The notes below the pieces were generated by a model. It saw nothing but the letters and a program-made list of their open reading frames with translations, was not told where the DNA came from and did not search any database. From Paracraurococcus lichenis (GTDB taxonomy: Bacteria > Pseudomonadota > Alphaproteobacteria > Acetobacterales > Acetobacteraceae), in contig NZ_JAUTWS010000008.1 in the NCBI RefSeq assembly GCF_030657435.1, positions 62,001 to 126,000 of the forward strand: a stretch of DNA of 64,000 bases, read 5' to 3'. A program made the position numbers and the translations under genes. Shown one piece after another: positions 16,799-24,552 of this stretch (its first letter is position 1; each line of letters starts with the position of its first letter).

Positions 16799-17966
16799 TC
16801 ACGGGCGGGGGCGCAGCAGCCGTCCCTCGAACAGGCTGATGCCGGCCTCCCAGCCCCAGCCGATCGCCGCCGCCTGGTCGGTGCCGGTCAGCACCACCCG
16901 CCCGGCCGGCAGTGCCGGCGCCAGGCGCGGCAGGTCGGGCGACCAGGGCAGCCGCAGCAGATCCATCCCGAGGCCGTCCCAGGACAGCAGCGGCAGCAGC
17001 GCCGGCCCCGGCAGGTCCAGCGCCAGGCGGTAGCCGCGGATGCGGGCGAAGTCGCGGGCGAAGGCGAAGCCGGCGGGATCGGCCAGCGCATCCTCGACCG
17101 GCAGGGCGAGGACGGTGCGGCCCCGTGCCGGCGGGTCGAGCAGCACGTCGAGGCGGAGGAATTCGGGCTCGGCCAGCATCGCCGCGGCGAGGCAGAGGCC
17201 CATCGGGCCGCGCTGCCGCGCCTCCTCCGGCCGCGCCAGCTCGGCCAGCAGCCGCCGGTCGAGCAGCCGCCGCAGCCGCCGCGCCAGCCAGGGGGGCGAG
17301 GCCGGGCTCGGCCTCCGGCGCCAGCTCGGCGCGCAGCTCCGGCCAGGCGAGCCCCCACTCCTCCCATTCGATGGCCGGGCCGGGTCCCCCCCGCTCCAGC
17401 CGGCAGACCGGCCGGCGGCGGAGGAAGCGCGCCAGGCTCGCCCCGCGCAGCGCCGCCTCCAGCGCGGCGAGGTCGTCCGGCCCGAACCGCGCCGCCCCGG
17501 CGCCGCGCGGCTCGGCCAGCGGCGGCGGGCCGAGCGCGTCCTCGACCGCCGCCAGCAGGGCGGCCGCGTCGCGCGGCAGCTCGTGCACCGCATGCAGGCC
17601 CGCGGTCGGCGCCTCGCCCTCGGCCGGGGCGAGGAGCAGGTCCAGCATCGCCTCGGCCTCCTGCAGGTGGCGGCCGGCGGGCGGGGCGACGGCGACCAGG
17701 TCGCCGTTGGGCAGCTCGAAGAGCCGGCTGCGGACGGGGCGGAGGGCGGGCTCCAGCCCCTCCCGCAGCAGGCGGCGGTGATGCTCCCGGCGCATCCGGC
17801 CGGCGAGGCGGGAGAGGCGGAGATGCAGCACCTGCCGCGGCACCTCGGCCGCCACCGTCTCCCGCACGAGCTGCGCGAGCGCCAGCGCATCGGCGGTGCC
17901 GGGCCGGCCGGCGGCCAGCGACGCCAGGCCGAGCTGGGCGGCCTCCCGCGGGAGGGGCGCGGCCAT
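16799..17966 (-). pseudogene. Degenerate EAL-like protein B, frameshifted at a C6 run
   Basis: The first frame runs from the ATG at 17966 (MAAPLPREAAQLG) to ELAPEAEPGLA near 17298. The second carries WLARRLRRLLDRRLLAELAR and continues to GISLFEGRLLRP at the end. The junction is a run of six G (plus strand 17291-17296); removing one base joins the frames into about 388 residues. The C-terminal half resembles a worn-down EAL phosphodiesterase barrel but has no EAL motif or metal ligands. It shares the pattern GRVVLTGT...EAG..L with the upstream gene, so the two are paralogues. It is either a true pseudogene, a sequencing error or a slippage-controlled gene. Confidence 0.6.
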
Positions 17967-17968
17967 GC

Positions 17969-19018
17969 TCAGGCCGGCCGGGCGAGGAGCAGCCCGGCCT
18001 CCCGCGCGAAGGCCGTCCCCGGTCCCTCCCCCGTCCCGGTCAGCACGACGCGGCCGGGGCCGAGGGCGCGCAGCGCCGCCGCCGGGGCGCCTTCCGCCAG
18101 GGCCGGCGACCAGCGGAGCAGCAGCAGGTCGGCGGCGAGCCGCCGCGGGTCGAGCACGCGAAGCGTCCCGGCCTCGAGCCCCGCGAAGCCGAGGCCCCAG
18201 CCGCGCTCCGCCAGGCGCCGGCGCAGGCCGGCCAGGCCCGGATCGACGAGGACGGCGAGCGGCAGGACGGCGACGGCGCCGGGCTGCCGCGCGGGAGCGG
18301 GCAGGCGGTCCCGCGAGACGGGGATGAGGCGCAGCCCCGGCAGGTCGCATGCCCAGGCGGCGAGGCCCGGCAGCAGCCGGGCGGCCATCCGCTCCCCGGC
18401 ATGGGCCAGCAGGTCGGGATCGGCGGCGGCCGGGCCGATCGCCGCGGCGATGGCCGAGCGCGAGAGGCGCAGCCGCCGCCCGGCCGCCGGCCCTTCCGGC
18501 GGCAGCAGCAGGTCGGCCCGCAGCACGGCATCGGCCGTCAGGCCGTCCAGCGCCGGGTGCAGCCCGGCGACCGGCGCTGGGGGCGGCGGCATGGGGATGG
18601 GGGCGGGCGCCTCCAGGGCGGCCCAGGTCAGCACGGCCTCGGTCTCCTGCGGCAGGTGCCAGACCGGCAGGCCGCCAGCCTCCTCCATGAGGCGGCCAAG
18701 CGCCTCGGCCGCCCGCCGCGCCGCCGAGGGCGAGGCGCCGAGCAGCAGGGTCCCGCCGCCGGCCGAGCGCAGCAGGGTGCCGCCGCCGGTCGCCGCCGCA
18801 TCCTCCAGCACCGCCTCCGCCAGGCGCCAGCGCGCCGGGGTGGCCACCAGGCGCGGCGCCGGGGGCAGCAGCAGGGCGGCCCGGCCGCGGGCGGCGGGCA
18901 GGCTGGCCAGCGCCGCGTCGAGCAGCCGGCGGGGCGCGCGCGCCCCACCCTCCGGTCTCGGGGGCATCGGGGCCACCGGCGGCGGGGGATCGGTCACGGC
19001 TGCGACGGTCACGGTCAT
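17969..19018 (-). CDS. Degenerate EAL-like protein A (paralogue of the next gene)
   Basis: A 349-residue, Ala/Leu/Pro-rich cytoplasmic protein. No named family is certain. The C-terminal 110 residues (AVLPLAVLVDP through RVVLTGTGEGPGTAFAREAGLLLARP) align by eye with the C-terminus of the following gene. Both recall the last strands of an EAL barrel without its catalytic residues. An N-terminal region with LLLPPAPRLVATPARWRLAEAVLEDAA has no counterpart I recognise. It ends 2 bp before the next start, so the two are co-transcribed. It is divergent from the phosphatase gene across 53 bp. Confidence 0.6.
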   Translation of the reverse strand: MTVTVAAVTDPPPPVAPMPPRPEGGARAPRRLLDAALASLPAARGRAALLLPPAPRLVATPARWRLAEAVLEDAAATGGGTLLRSAGGGTLLLGASPSAARRAAEALGRLMEEAGGLPVWHLPQETEAVLTWAALEAPAPIPMPPPPAPVAGLHPALDGLTADAVLRADLLLPPEGPAAGRRLRLSRSAIAAAIGPAAADPDLLAHAGERMAARLLPGLAAWACDLPGLRLIPVSRDRLPAPARQPGAVAVLPLAVLVDPGLAGLRRRLAERGWGLGFAGLEAGTLRVLDPRRLAADLLLLRWSPALAEGAPAAALRALGPGRVVLTGTGEGPGTAFAREAGLLLARPA

Positions 19019-19071
19019 GCGCAATCCTTGCGCGGTGCGGCGGGGCGGTATTTCCGCTAGGGTCGCGCCGG

Positions 19072-19785
19072 ATGGTGAATGAAGCCCTAGCACCGGGCGC
19101 GCTGCCGCCTGGCCTCCGGATCTATGCCGTCGGCGATGTCCATGGCTGCGCCGACCGGCTCGCGTTGATGCATGACCGGATCGCGGCCGATGTGCGCGCG
19201 CGCCCGGCCGCGCATGTCGTGCTGGTGCATCTCGGCGATTATGTCGATCGCGGGGAGGACAGCGCGGGCGTGATCGAAAGGCTGCTCGCCCCGGTGCCGG
19301 TGCCGGGGGCCGACGTGGTGAACCTCCTCGGCAACCACGAGGTCATGATGCTGGATGCCTGCGACCCGCGGGCGCCGGCCGGGGCGATGCCCTTCTGGCT
19401 GGAGAATGGCGGGGCGGAGACGCTGGCGAGCTACAACACCCATCCCGACGACCCGGCGCCCTGGGAGGCGATCCCGCACGAGCACCTCGACCTGCTGCGG
19501 AACTGCTCCCTGCGCTGGTCGGCCGGCGACTACCTCTTCGTCCATGCGGGCGTCCGCCCGGGGGTGTCGCTGGAGCGGCAGGACCCCTTCGACCTGATCT
19601 GGATACGCGAGCCCTTCCTGTCCTTCGAGGGCGACCTGCCGCAGGTGGTGGTGCATGGCCATACCCCCGCCACGGTGCCCGCCATCCGCTCGCACCGGAT
19701 CGGGATCGATACCGGCGCCTGTTTCGGCGGCGACCTCACCTGCCTGGTGCTGGAAGGCCAGCGGCTGCGCTTCCTGACCGCCTGA
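19072..19785 (+). CDS. Calcineurin-like metallophosphoesterase (serine/threonine phosphatase type)
   Basis: A 237-residue phosphatase with the full PPP metal-binding series: GDVHG near residue 21, GDYVDRG near 56, GNHE near 88, then FVHAGVRPG and VVHGHTP. This is the short bacterial PrpA/ApaH-like form, which can hydrolyse phosphoproteins or dinucleoside tetraphosphates. No partner kinase gene is adjacent. It stands as a single gene, divergent from the EAL-like unit. Confidence 0.88.
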   Translation: MVNEALAPGALPPGLRIYAVGDVHGCADRLALMHDRIAADVRARPAAHVVLVHLGDYVDRGEDSAGVIERLLAPVPVPGADVVNLLGNHEVMMLDACDPRAPAGAMPFWLENGGAETLASYNTHPDDPAPWEAIPHEHLDLLRNCSLRWSAGDYLFVHAGVRPGVSLERQDPFDLIWIREPFLSFEGDLPQVVVHGHTPATVPAIRSHRIGIDTGACFGGDLTCLVLEGQRLRFLTA

Positions 19786-19977
19786 ACCGCAGATGACCAG
19801 GGCGTGAGCCCGGCACCGGGCCGACCCGGCCGGAGGACCGCGGGCGTGCCGTGCTTCGTGCTGCGGACGTGAAAATTCCATGAAGATGCTGCAACGCTTT
19901 CACAAGCCGAACTCATCGAGGCCGAATCCTGGTCGCGTGCCTTGCGCCCGCACCCGCGCCTGCGCTACCGCAGAAGG

Positions 19978-21402
19978 ATGCACGGACCCGCGCCCGTCCC
20001 CCGCCCTGGCCCACCTGGTCCGCTGCCCACCGTGCTGTTCGATGCCATCCGGCAGTTGAAGCGGGGCACGGTCCTGGTGGTGGGCGATGCGATGCTCGAC
20101 CGCTACGTCTATGGCCGGGTCGAGCGGGTGAGCCCCGAGGCGCCGGTCCCCGTGCTGACGGTGGAGCGCGAGGTGGCCCTGCCGGGCGGCGCGGGCAATG
20201 TGGTGCGGAACCTGACGGCGCTCGGCGCCGCGGTCGCCTTCGTCTCCGTGGTGGGGGACGACCAGGCCGGCAGCGACCTGACCGGGCTGATCGGCGGCCA
20301 GCCGGGCGTGGAGCCCTGGCTGCTGGTCCAGGGCGGCCGCGCCACCACCACCAAGACCCGCTTCGTCGCCACGGGCCAGCAATTGCTGCGCGCCGATCAT
20401 GAACTGGTCGCGCCCATCCACCCACGCCTCGCCGACCGCCTGGTGCGCATCGCCGGCGACGCGGTGGCCGCCACCGCGGCGATGGTCCTCTCCGACTACC
20501 GCAAGGGCGTGCTGGCGGGCGACACCCCGGGCCGGCTGATCGCGGCGGCGCGGCAGGCGGGGCGCAAGGTGCTGGTGGACCCGAAGGGCGGCAACCATGC
20601 CCGCTATGCCGGCGCCGACCTGATCACCCCCGATGTCGCCGAGCTTGCCGAGGCGACCGGCCTGCCCTGCGGGACGGAAGCCGAGATCGCCGCCGCCGCC
20701 GCCTCGCTCCGCGCCATGCACGGCTTCGGCGCGGTCATGGTCATCCGCGGCGAGGATGGGGTGACCCTGGTCGAGGCCGACGAGGCCGGCGACGTGGTCC
20801 ACCACCTGCCGAGCGACGTCGCCGAGGTGGTCGATCCCTCCGGTGCCGGCGATGCGGTGGTGGCGGTGGCCGCGGCGGGTCTGGCGGCCGGGCTGCCGCT
20901 GGTCGCCGTCGCGCGGCTCGGCGCGCTGGCGGCCGGCATCGTGCTCGGCAAAACCGGCATCGCGGTGGTGCGGGAGGACGAGTTCCTCGAGGCGCTGACC
21001 CCCGGGCGGCTGGCCAGCCGCAAGATGGCCACGCGGTCGGAGGCGGCAGAGCGCGTGGAGCGCTGGCGCCGGGCTGGCTGCCGGGTGGGCTTCCTGGTCG
21101 GCGAGGGGGCCGGCAGCACGCCGGAGGTCGTGGCCCAGGCGCGGAGTTGGTGCGACCGGCTGGTGGTCGGCCTTGGCGACGCCAGCCCGACCGCGGCGGC
21201 CCTGGCCGAGCTGCCGGGGGTGGACCTGATCGCCCGCTTCGGCGGGACGACGCCGCTGGAGCTGATCCGCCTGCTGCGCCCGGACGTGCTGGTGCAGGAC
21301 CCGGGCCCGGTGCCCTTCGCGATGGCGGGCGGCGACGTGGTGCAGGAATGGGGCGGCACGGTCCGCCGCGTGACGCCCGAGGCCGAGCCGACGCCGGCCT
21401 GA
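19978..21402 (+). CDS. hldE: HldE-like heptose-7-phosphate kinase with degenerate adenylyltransferase domain
   Basis: A 474-residue protein. The N-terminal PfkB/ribokinase domain is complete: VVGDAMLDRYVYGRVERVSP, PGGAGNVVRNL, and DPSGAGDAVVAV with the catalytic Asp. It should phosphorylate D-glycero-D-manno-heptose 7-phosphate in LPS inner-core synthesis. The C-terminal part aligns in order with the ADP-heptose transferase domain (CRVGFLVGEG, WCDRLVVGLGD, TTPLELIRLLRPDVLVQD). It lacks the TNGCFDLLHxGH nucleotide-binding motif and the later KGxxRP segment. So it is probably kinase-only. The start is uncertain: a TTG at 19942 is in frame, and I chose the ATG. Confidence 0.82.
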   Translation: MHGPAPVPRPGPPGPLPTVLFDAIRQLKRGTVLVVGDAMLDRYVYGRVERVSPEAPVPVLTVEREVALPGGAGNVVRNLTALGAAVAFVSVVGDDQAGSDLTGLIGGQPGVEPWLLVQGGRATTTKTRFVATGQQLLRADHELVAPIHPRLADRLVRIAGDAVAATAAMVLSDYRKGVLAGDTPGRLIAAARQAGRKVLVDPKGGNHARYAGADLITPDVAELAEATGLPCGTEAEIAAAAASLRAMHGFGAVMVIRGEDGVTLVEADEAGDVVHHLPSDVAEVVDPSGAGDAVVAVAAAGLAAGLPLVAVARLGALAAGIVLGKTGIAVVREDEFLEALTPGRLASRKMATRSEAAERVERWRRAGCRVGFLVGEGAGSTPEVVAQARSWCDRLVVGLGDASPTAAALAELPGVDLIARFGGTTPLELIRLLRPDVLVQDPGPVPFAMAGGDVVQEWGGTVRRVTPEAEPTPA

Positions 21403-21409
21403 GCCGCGT

Positions 21410-22519
21410 CTACTCCAGCACCGCCACCGTCCTGCGCGCGATCAGGTCGAAGTCGATCTCGGCGCCGAGGCCGGGGCCGGTCGGGGCATGCACCAGCCCG
21501 TCGCGGCCGACCTCGATTTCCTTCGCCAGGCCGTACTTGTGGGCGCCGTCGGGCAGCAGCACCTCGAAATAGGTGGTGTTGCGGATGGCGCAGGCGACGT
21601 GGAGGTTGGCGACGTTGTTCAGGCTGTTGCCGCCGTGGTGGATCTCGTAGGTCATGCGGAAGGCCTCGGCGAGGTGCGCGGTCTTCACCAGGGTGGTGAT
21701 GCCGCCCTTCACCGCGACGTCGCCGCGGAGGTAGTCGGTGGCCTGCAGCATGATCCAGGGCGCGTAGGATTCGAGGCCCGTCGCTGGGTATTCCGTCGCC
21801 ATGATCGGGATGTCGAGCTTCTGCCGCAGCTTGACGTAGTTGGTGATGTCCTGGTCGTGCAGCGGGTCCTCGTACCAGAGGAAGCCGAGGCGCTCGACGG
21901 CGCGGCCGACCCTGATGGCGGCGGGGAAGTCGTAGGACCAGGTGCTGTCCAGCATCAGGGTGAAGTCGTCGCCGACGGCGCGGCGCACCGCCTCGCAGAC
22001 CTTAATGTCGGTCGGCGGGTGCTGGGGCGGGTGGATCTTGTAGGCGGCCCAGCCGGCATCGCGGAAGGCAATCGCCTCCTCCGCATAGGCCCCGGCGCCG
22101 TCGAGCACCTGGGAGCTGGCATAGGCCGGGATGCTGTGCCGGCAGGTGCCGAGCAGGCGGTGGATCGGCATGCCCGCCGCCTTGCCCGCGATGTCCCAGA
22201 GTGCCACGTCCACCGCGCCGATGGAGCGGACCGAGACGAGGCGCGAGAAGGGCCAGAGCTTCGCGTTGATGGCCTCCCGCTCGAGCGGGTCGCGGCCGAG
22301 CAACAGGGGTTTCAGGAAGCGGATCAGCCCCGGCCCGTCATTCGCCGCGGTATGGGTGGCGGAGCCGAGGAAGGCATGGCCCTCGATCCCGGCATCGGTG
22401 CCGATGGTCAGCAGCCCGAGGGCGGAAGAGCCGCTCTCGAGCTTCGCCGCCGCGTGGTAGCGGGTGGGCGGGATGCCGTCCCAGGCGAAGAGGGTGAGCG
22501 TGACGCGATCGATCTTCAT
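21410..22519 (-). CDS. Mandelate racemase/muconate lactonizing family enzyme
   Basis: A 369-residue enolase-superfamily enzyme. N-terminal capping domain, then the barrel with YKIHPP in place of a KxK pair, metal ligands in LMLDSTWSYD, WYEDPLHD and MATEYP, and a late histidine in IHHGGNSL. The single Lys plus His suggests a dehydratase or racemase of the mandelate racemase group, acting on a sugar acid or related carboxylate. It converges on the HldE-like gene with a 7-bp gap. It is unrelated in detail to the enolase-family gene at 4009-5493, which has KLK. Confidence 0.85.
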   Translation of the reverse strand: MKIDRVTLTLFAWDGIPPTRYHAAAKLESGSSALGLLTIGTDAGIEGHAFLGSATHTAANDGPGLIRFLKPLLLGRDPLEREAINAKLWPFSRLVSVRSIGAVDVALWDIAGKAAGMPIHRLLGTCRHSIPAYASSQVLDGAGAYAEEAIAFRDAGWAAYKIHPPQHPPTDIKVCEAVRRAVGDDFTLMLDSTWSYDFPAAIRVGRAVERLGFLWYEDPLHDQDITNYVKLRQKLDIPIMATEYPATGLESYAPWIMLQATDYLRGDVAVKGGITTLVKTAHLAEAFRMTYEIHHGGNSLNNVANLHVACAIRNTTYFEVLLPDGAHKYGLAKEIEVGRDGLVHAPTGPGLGAEIDFDLIARRTVAVLE

Positions 22520-22572
22520 GGCGGCGTGTCCTTCCCCGGGCGGGAAGGGTAGGGCGCGCCGCGGGGCGGGCG

Positions 22573-22932
22573 CTACAGCAGCTTCACCATGGCGCCGACC
22601 AGCACGACGGCGGCGGCGAGCATGGTGCCGAGGCGGATGGTCATGCGCTGCTCGAGGTCGCGCAGGCTGGCCTGCATCTCGGTGCGGACCGCCTGCATCT
22701 CGTTCTTCAGCTCCGTGCGGAGCGCCTCGATCTCGTGCTTCAGCCTCGCCTCGAGCGCCTGGAGATCGGCCCGCAGCGCCGCCTCCAGCTCGCGCAGGTC
22801 GCGCCTGGTCGAGAGGTCCTCGGTGAAGGTATCGGCGATGGCCGCGGCGGCGCCCTGGGCCTGGGCGGTGGTGAACCCGGCCTCCTCGAGACGCTTCGAA
22901 AGCTTCAGGGTGTCGAACAGCACCGCGTTCAA
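22573..22932 (-). CDS. DUF1640/CCDC90-type coiled-coil membrane protein
   Basis: A 119-residue protein. The N-terminal FDTLKLSKRLEEAGFTTAQA matches the head of DUF1640 proteins. A long charged coiled coil (about 40-95) follows, and one hydrophobic C-terminal helix (MLAAAVVLVGAMVKLL) would anchor it in the membrane. The family is related to the mitochondrial MCUR1/CCDC90 proteins; its bacterial role is unknown. It lies 53 bp upstream of the mandelate racemase-family gene and could share its transcript. Confidence 0.75.
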   Translation of the reverse strand: MNAVLFDTLKLSKRLEEAGFTTAQAQGAAAAIADTFTEDLSTRRDLRELEAALRADLQALEARLKHEIEALRTELKNEMQAVRTEMQASLRDLEQRMTIRLGTMLAAAVVLVGAMVKLL

Positions 22933-23070
22933 GCCCGTGACAATACTGTACCGATCCGTGCCGGCTCAACGCCGGCCATCGCCGCTCGCGCCCCTCAATT
23001 CCGGGTGCCAGGGGGTCCAGCCGGCGCCGCGGAGTGGCCGGGACACCGCCCGCCCGGCCAGTATAGGCCG

Positions 23071-24009
23071 ATGAGCACGCTTCTCGCCGATATCGGTGGC
23101 ACCAATGCCCGCTTCGCCCTGCTGGAGGGCGAGGGCTGGACGCCGCCCCTCCACCTGCCGCTCTCGGGCTTCACCGGCATCGCCGCCGCCATCGCCGCCT
23201 TCCTCGGCGACCGGCCGCCGCCTGCGGCCGCGGTGCTCGCTGTCGCCGGCCCGGTGCAGCGCAACCGCGTCACCCTCACCAACCGCGGCTGGGTGGTGGA
23301 CGGGGCGGAGATCGCCGCCGCCCTCGGCATCGGCCACGTGCAGGTGATCAACGACTTCGCCGCGCTCTCCTGGTCCCTGCCGCATCTCGCACCGGCAGAC
23401 CTCCACCCCCTCGGCGGCGGCCAGGGCGAGCGGGGCGAGCCCCTGGCGGTGGTCGGCCCCGGCACCGGCCTTGGCGTCGGCGCCTTCCTGCCGCCCGACC
23501 GCGTGCTGGTGACGGAGGGCGGGCATGCCAGCCTCGCCGCCCATGACGCGCGCGAGGCCGCCGTCGTGGAGTGGCTGCGCGCCCGGCACGGCCATGTCTC
23601 GGCCGAGCGCCTGCTCTCGGGCCAGGGGATCGAGAACATCCATACGGCGCTCGCCGCGCTCGACGATGGCGGGGCGGCGCCGCTGGACGCCGCCACCGTC
23701 ACCGCCCGCGGCCTCTCCGGCGAATGCCCCACCTGCCGGGAGGCGCTGGAGATGTTCTGCGCCCTGCTCGGCGGCGTCGCGGGCGACCTCGCGCTGCTCT
23801 ATGGCGCCCGGGGCGGGGTCTATGTCGCGGGCGGCATCTGCCCGCGCTTCCCGGAATTCCTCGCGGCGTCGCGCTTCCGGGCGCGGTTCGAGGCCAAGGG
23901 GCGGTTCAAGGCCTGGCTCGCCCCGATCCCCGCCTTCCTCATCCTGCGGCCGGATGCCGCCATGCTCGGGCTCTCGGCGCTCGCCCGCCGGGAGAGGCTT
24001 GCGATGTGA
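23071..24009 (+). CDS. glk: Glucokinase
   Basis: A 312-residue ROK-independent glucokinase of the Glk type. Motifs are LADIGGTNARFALLEG (phosphate-binding, residues 5-20), AGPVQRNRVTLTNRGW, VINDFAALSW with the catalytic Asp, VVGPGTGLGVGAF and TEGGHASLAAHD. It phosphorylates glucose to glucose 6-phosphate using ATP. The start at 23071 places the phosphate loop at the N-terminus as usual. Upstream is a divergent gene at 138 bp; downstream an HxlR regulator begins after 48 bp. Confidence 0.92.
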   Translation: MSTLLADIGGTNARFALLEGEGWTPPLHLPLSGFTGIAAAIAAFLGDRPPPAAAVLAVAGPVQRNRVTLTNRGWVVDGAEIAAALGIGHVQVINDFAALSWSLPHLAPADLHPLGGGQGERGEPLAVVGPGTGLGVGAFLPPDRVLVTEGGHASLAAHDAREAAVVEWLRARHGHVSAERLLSGQGIENIHTALAALDDGGAAPLDAATVTARGLSGECPTCREALEMFCALLGGVAGDLALLYGARGGVYVAGGICPRFPEFLAASRFRARFEAKGRFKAWLAPIPAFLILRPDAAMLGLSALARRERLAM

Positions 24010-24018
24010 AAGCCGGAA

Positions 24019-24037
24019 TGCTTGCATGACGCAAGCA
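24019..24037. promoter_or_regulatory. 7-bp palindrome upstream of HxlR gene (putative operator)
   Basis: TGCTTGC (24019-24025) and GCAAGCA (24031-24037) are exact complements separated by ATGAC. It ends 20 bp before the chosen HxlR start. HxlR-family dimers bind short palindromes in their own promoters, so an autoregulatory site is a reasonable guess. It sits just past the glucokinase stop. Confidence 0.45.
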
Positions 24038-24057
24038 AACAGGGACACGTCCAGGCC

Positions 24058-24552
24058 ATGGGCCGCACCGACTTCACCCGGATGCGCTGCCCCGTCGCCC
24101 GCGCCATGGCGGTGCTCGGGGAACGCTGGGCCATGCTGGTCCTGCGGGAGGCCTTCTACGGCACCACCCGCTTCGACGCCTTCGAGCGCAACCTGGGCAT
24201 CGCGCCCAACATCCTCTCCGCCCGGCTGAAGGACCTGGTCGAGCACGGGCTGCTGGAGAAGGCGCCGCTGCCCGAGGGCGCGCGGCACGAATACCGCCTG
24301 ACGGAGAAGGGCCGCGACTTCTTCCCGGCCTATCTGGCGCTGAAGGCCTGGGCGGATCGCTGGATGACCGGGCCGGAGGGACCGCTGGTGGTCCTGGAGG
24401 AGGCCGCGACCGGCCGCCCGGTGGAGCCGCCGCCGGTGCTCTCCTCCGCCGGCACCCCACTGCGGCCGGAGGATGTCCGCGTGCTGCCCGGGCCGGGCGC
24501 CGGCCGCGCCACCCGGGCGCGCTTCGGCGGGGAGGATACGGCGTATGGCTGA
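24058..24552 (+). CDS. HxlR-family transcriptional regulator
   Basis: A 164-residue winged-helix regulator. It shows the HxlR pattern CPVARAMAVLGERWAMLVLREAFYG, then RFDAFERNLGIAPNILSARLKDLVEHGLLEK and YRLTEKGRDFFP. A C-terminal extension of about 60 residues is Pro-rich and less conserved. An ATG at 24022 is in frame but would place the palindrome 24019-24037 inside the gene, so I prefer 24058. It overlaps the MATE gene by 8 bp, which strongly links it to control of that efflux pump. Confidence 0.88.
   Translation: MGRTDFTRMRCPVARAMAVLGERWAMLVLREAFYGTTRFDAFERNLGIAPNILSARLKDLVEHGLLEKAPLPEGARHEYRLTEKGRDFFPAYLALKAWADRWMTGPEGPLVVLEEAATGRPVEPPPVLSSAGTPLRPEDVRVLPGPGAGRATRARFGGEDTAYG

Noticed and set aside
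19860-19977. Possible N-terminal extension or small gene before the HldE-like gene
   Set aside because: The frame opens after a stop and has no start before a TTG at 19942. The sequence does not match known HldE N-termini.
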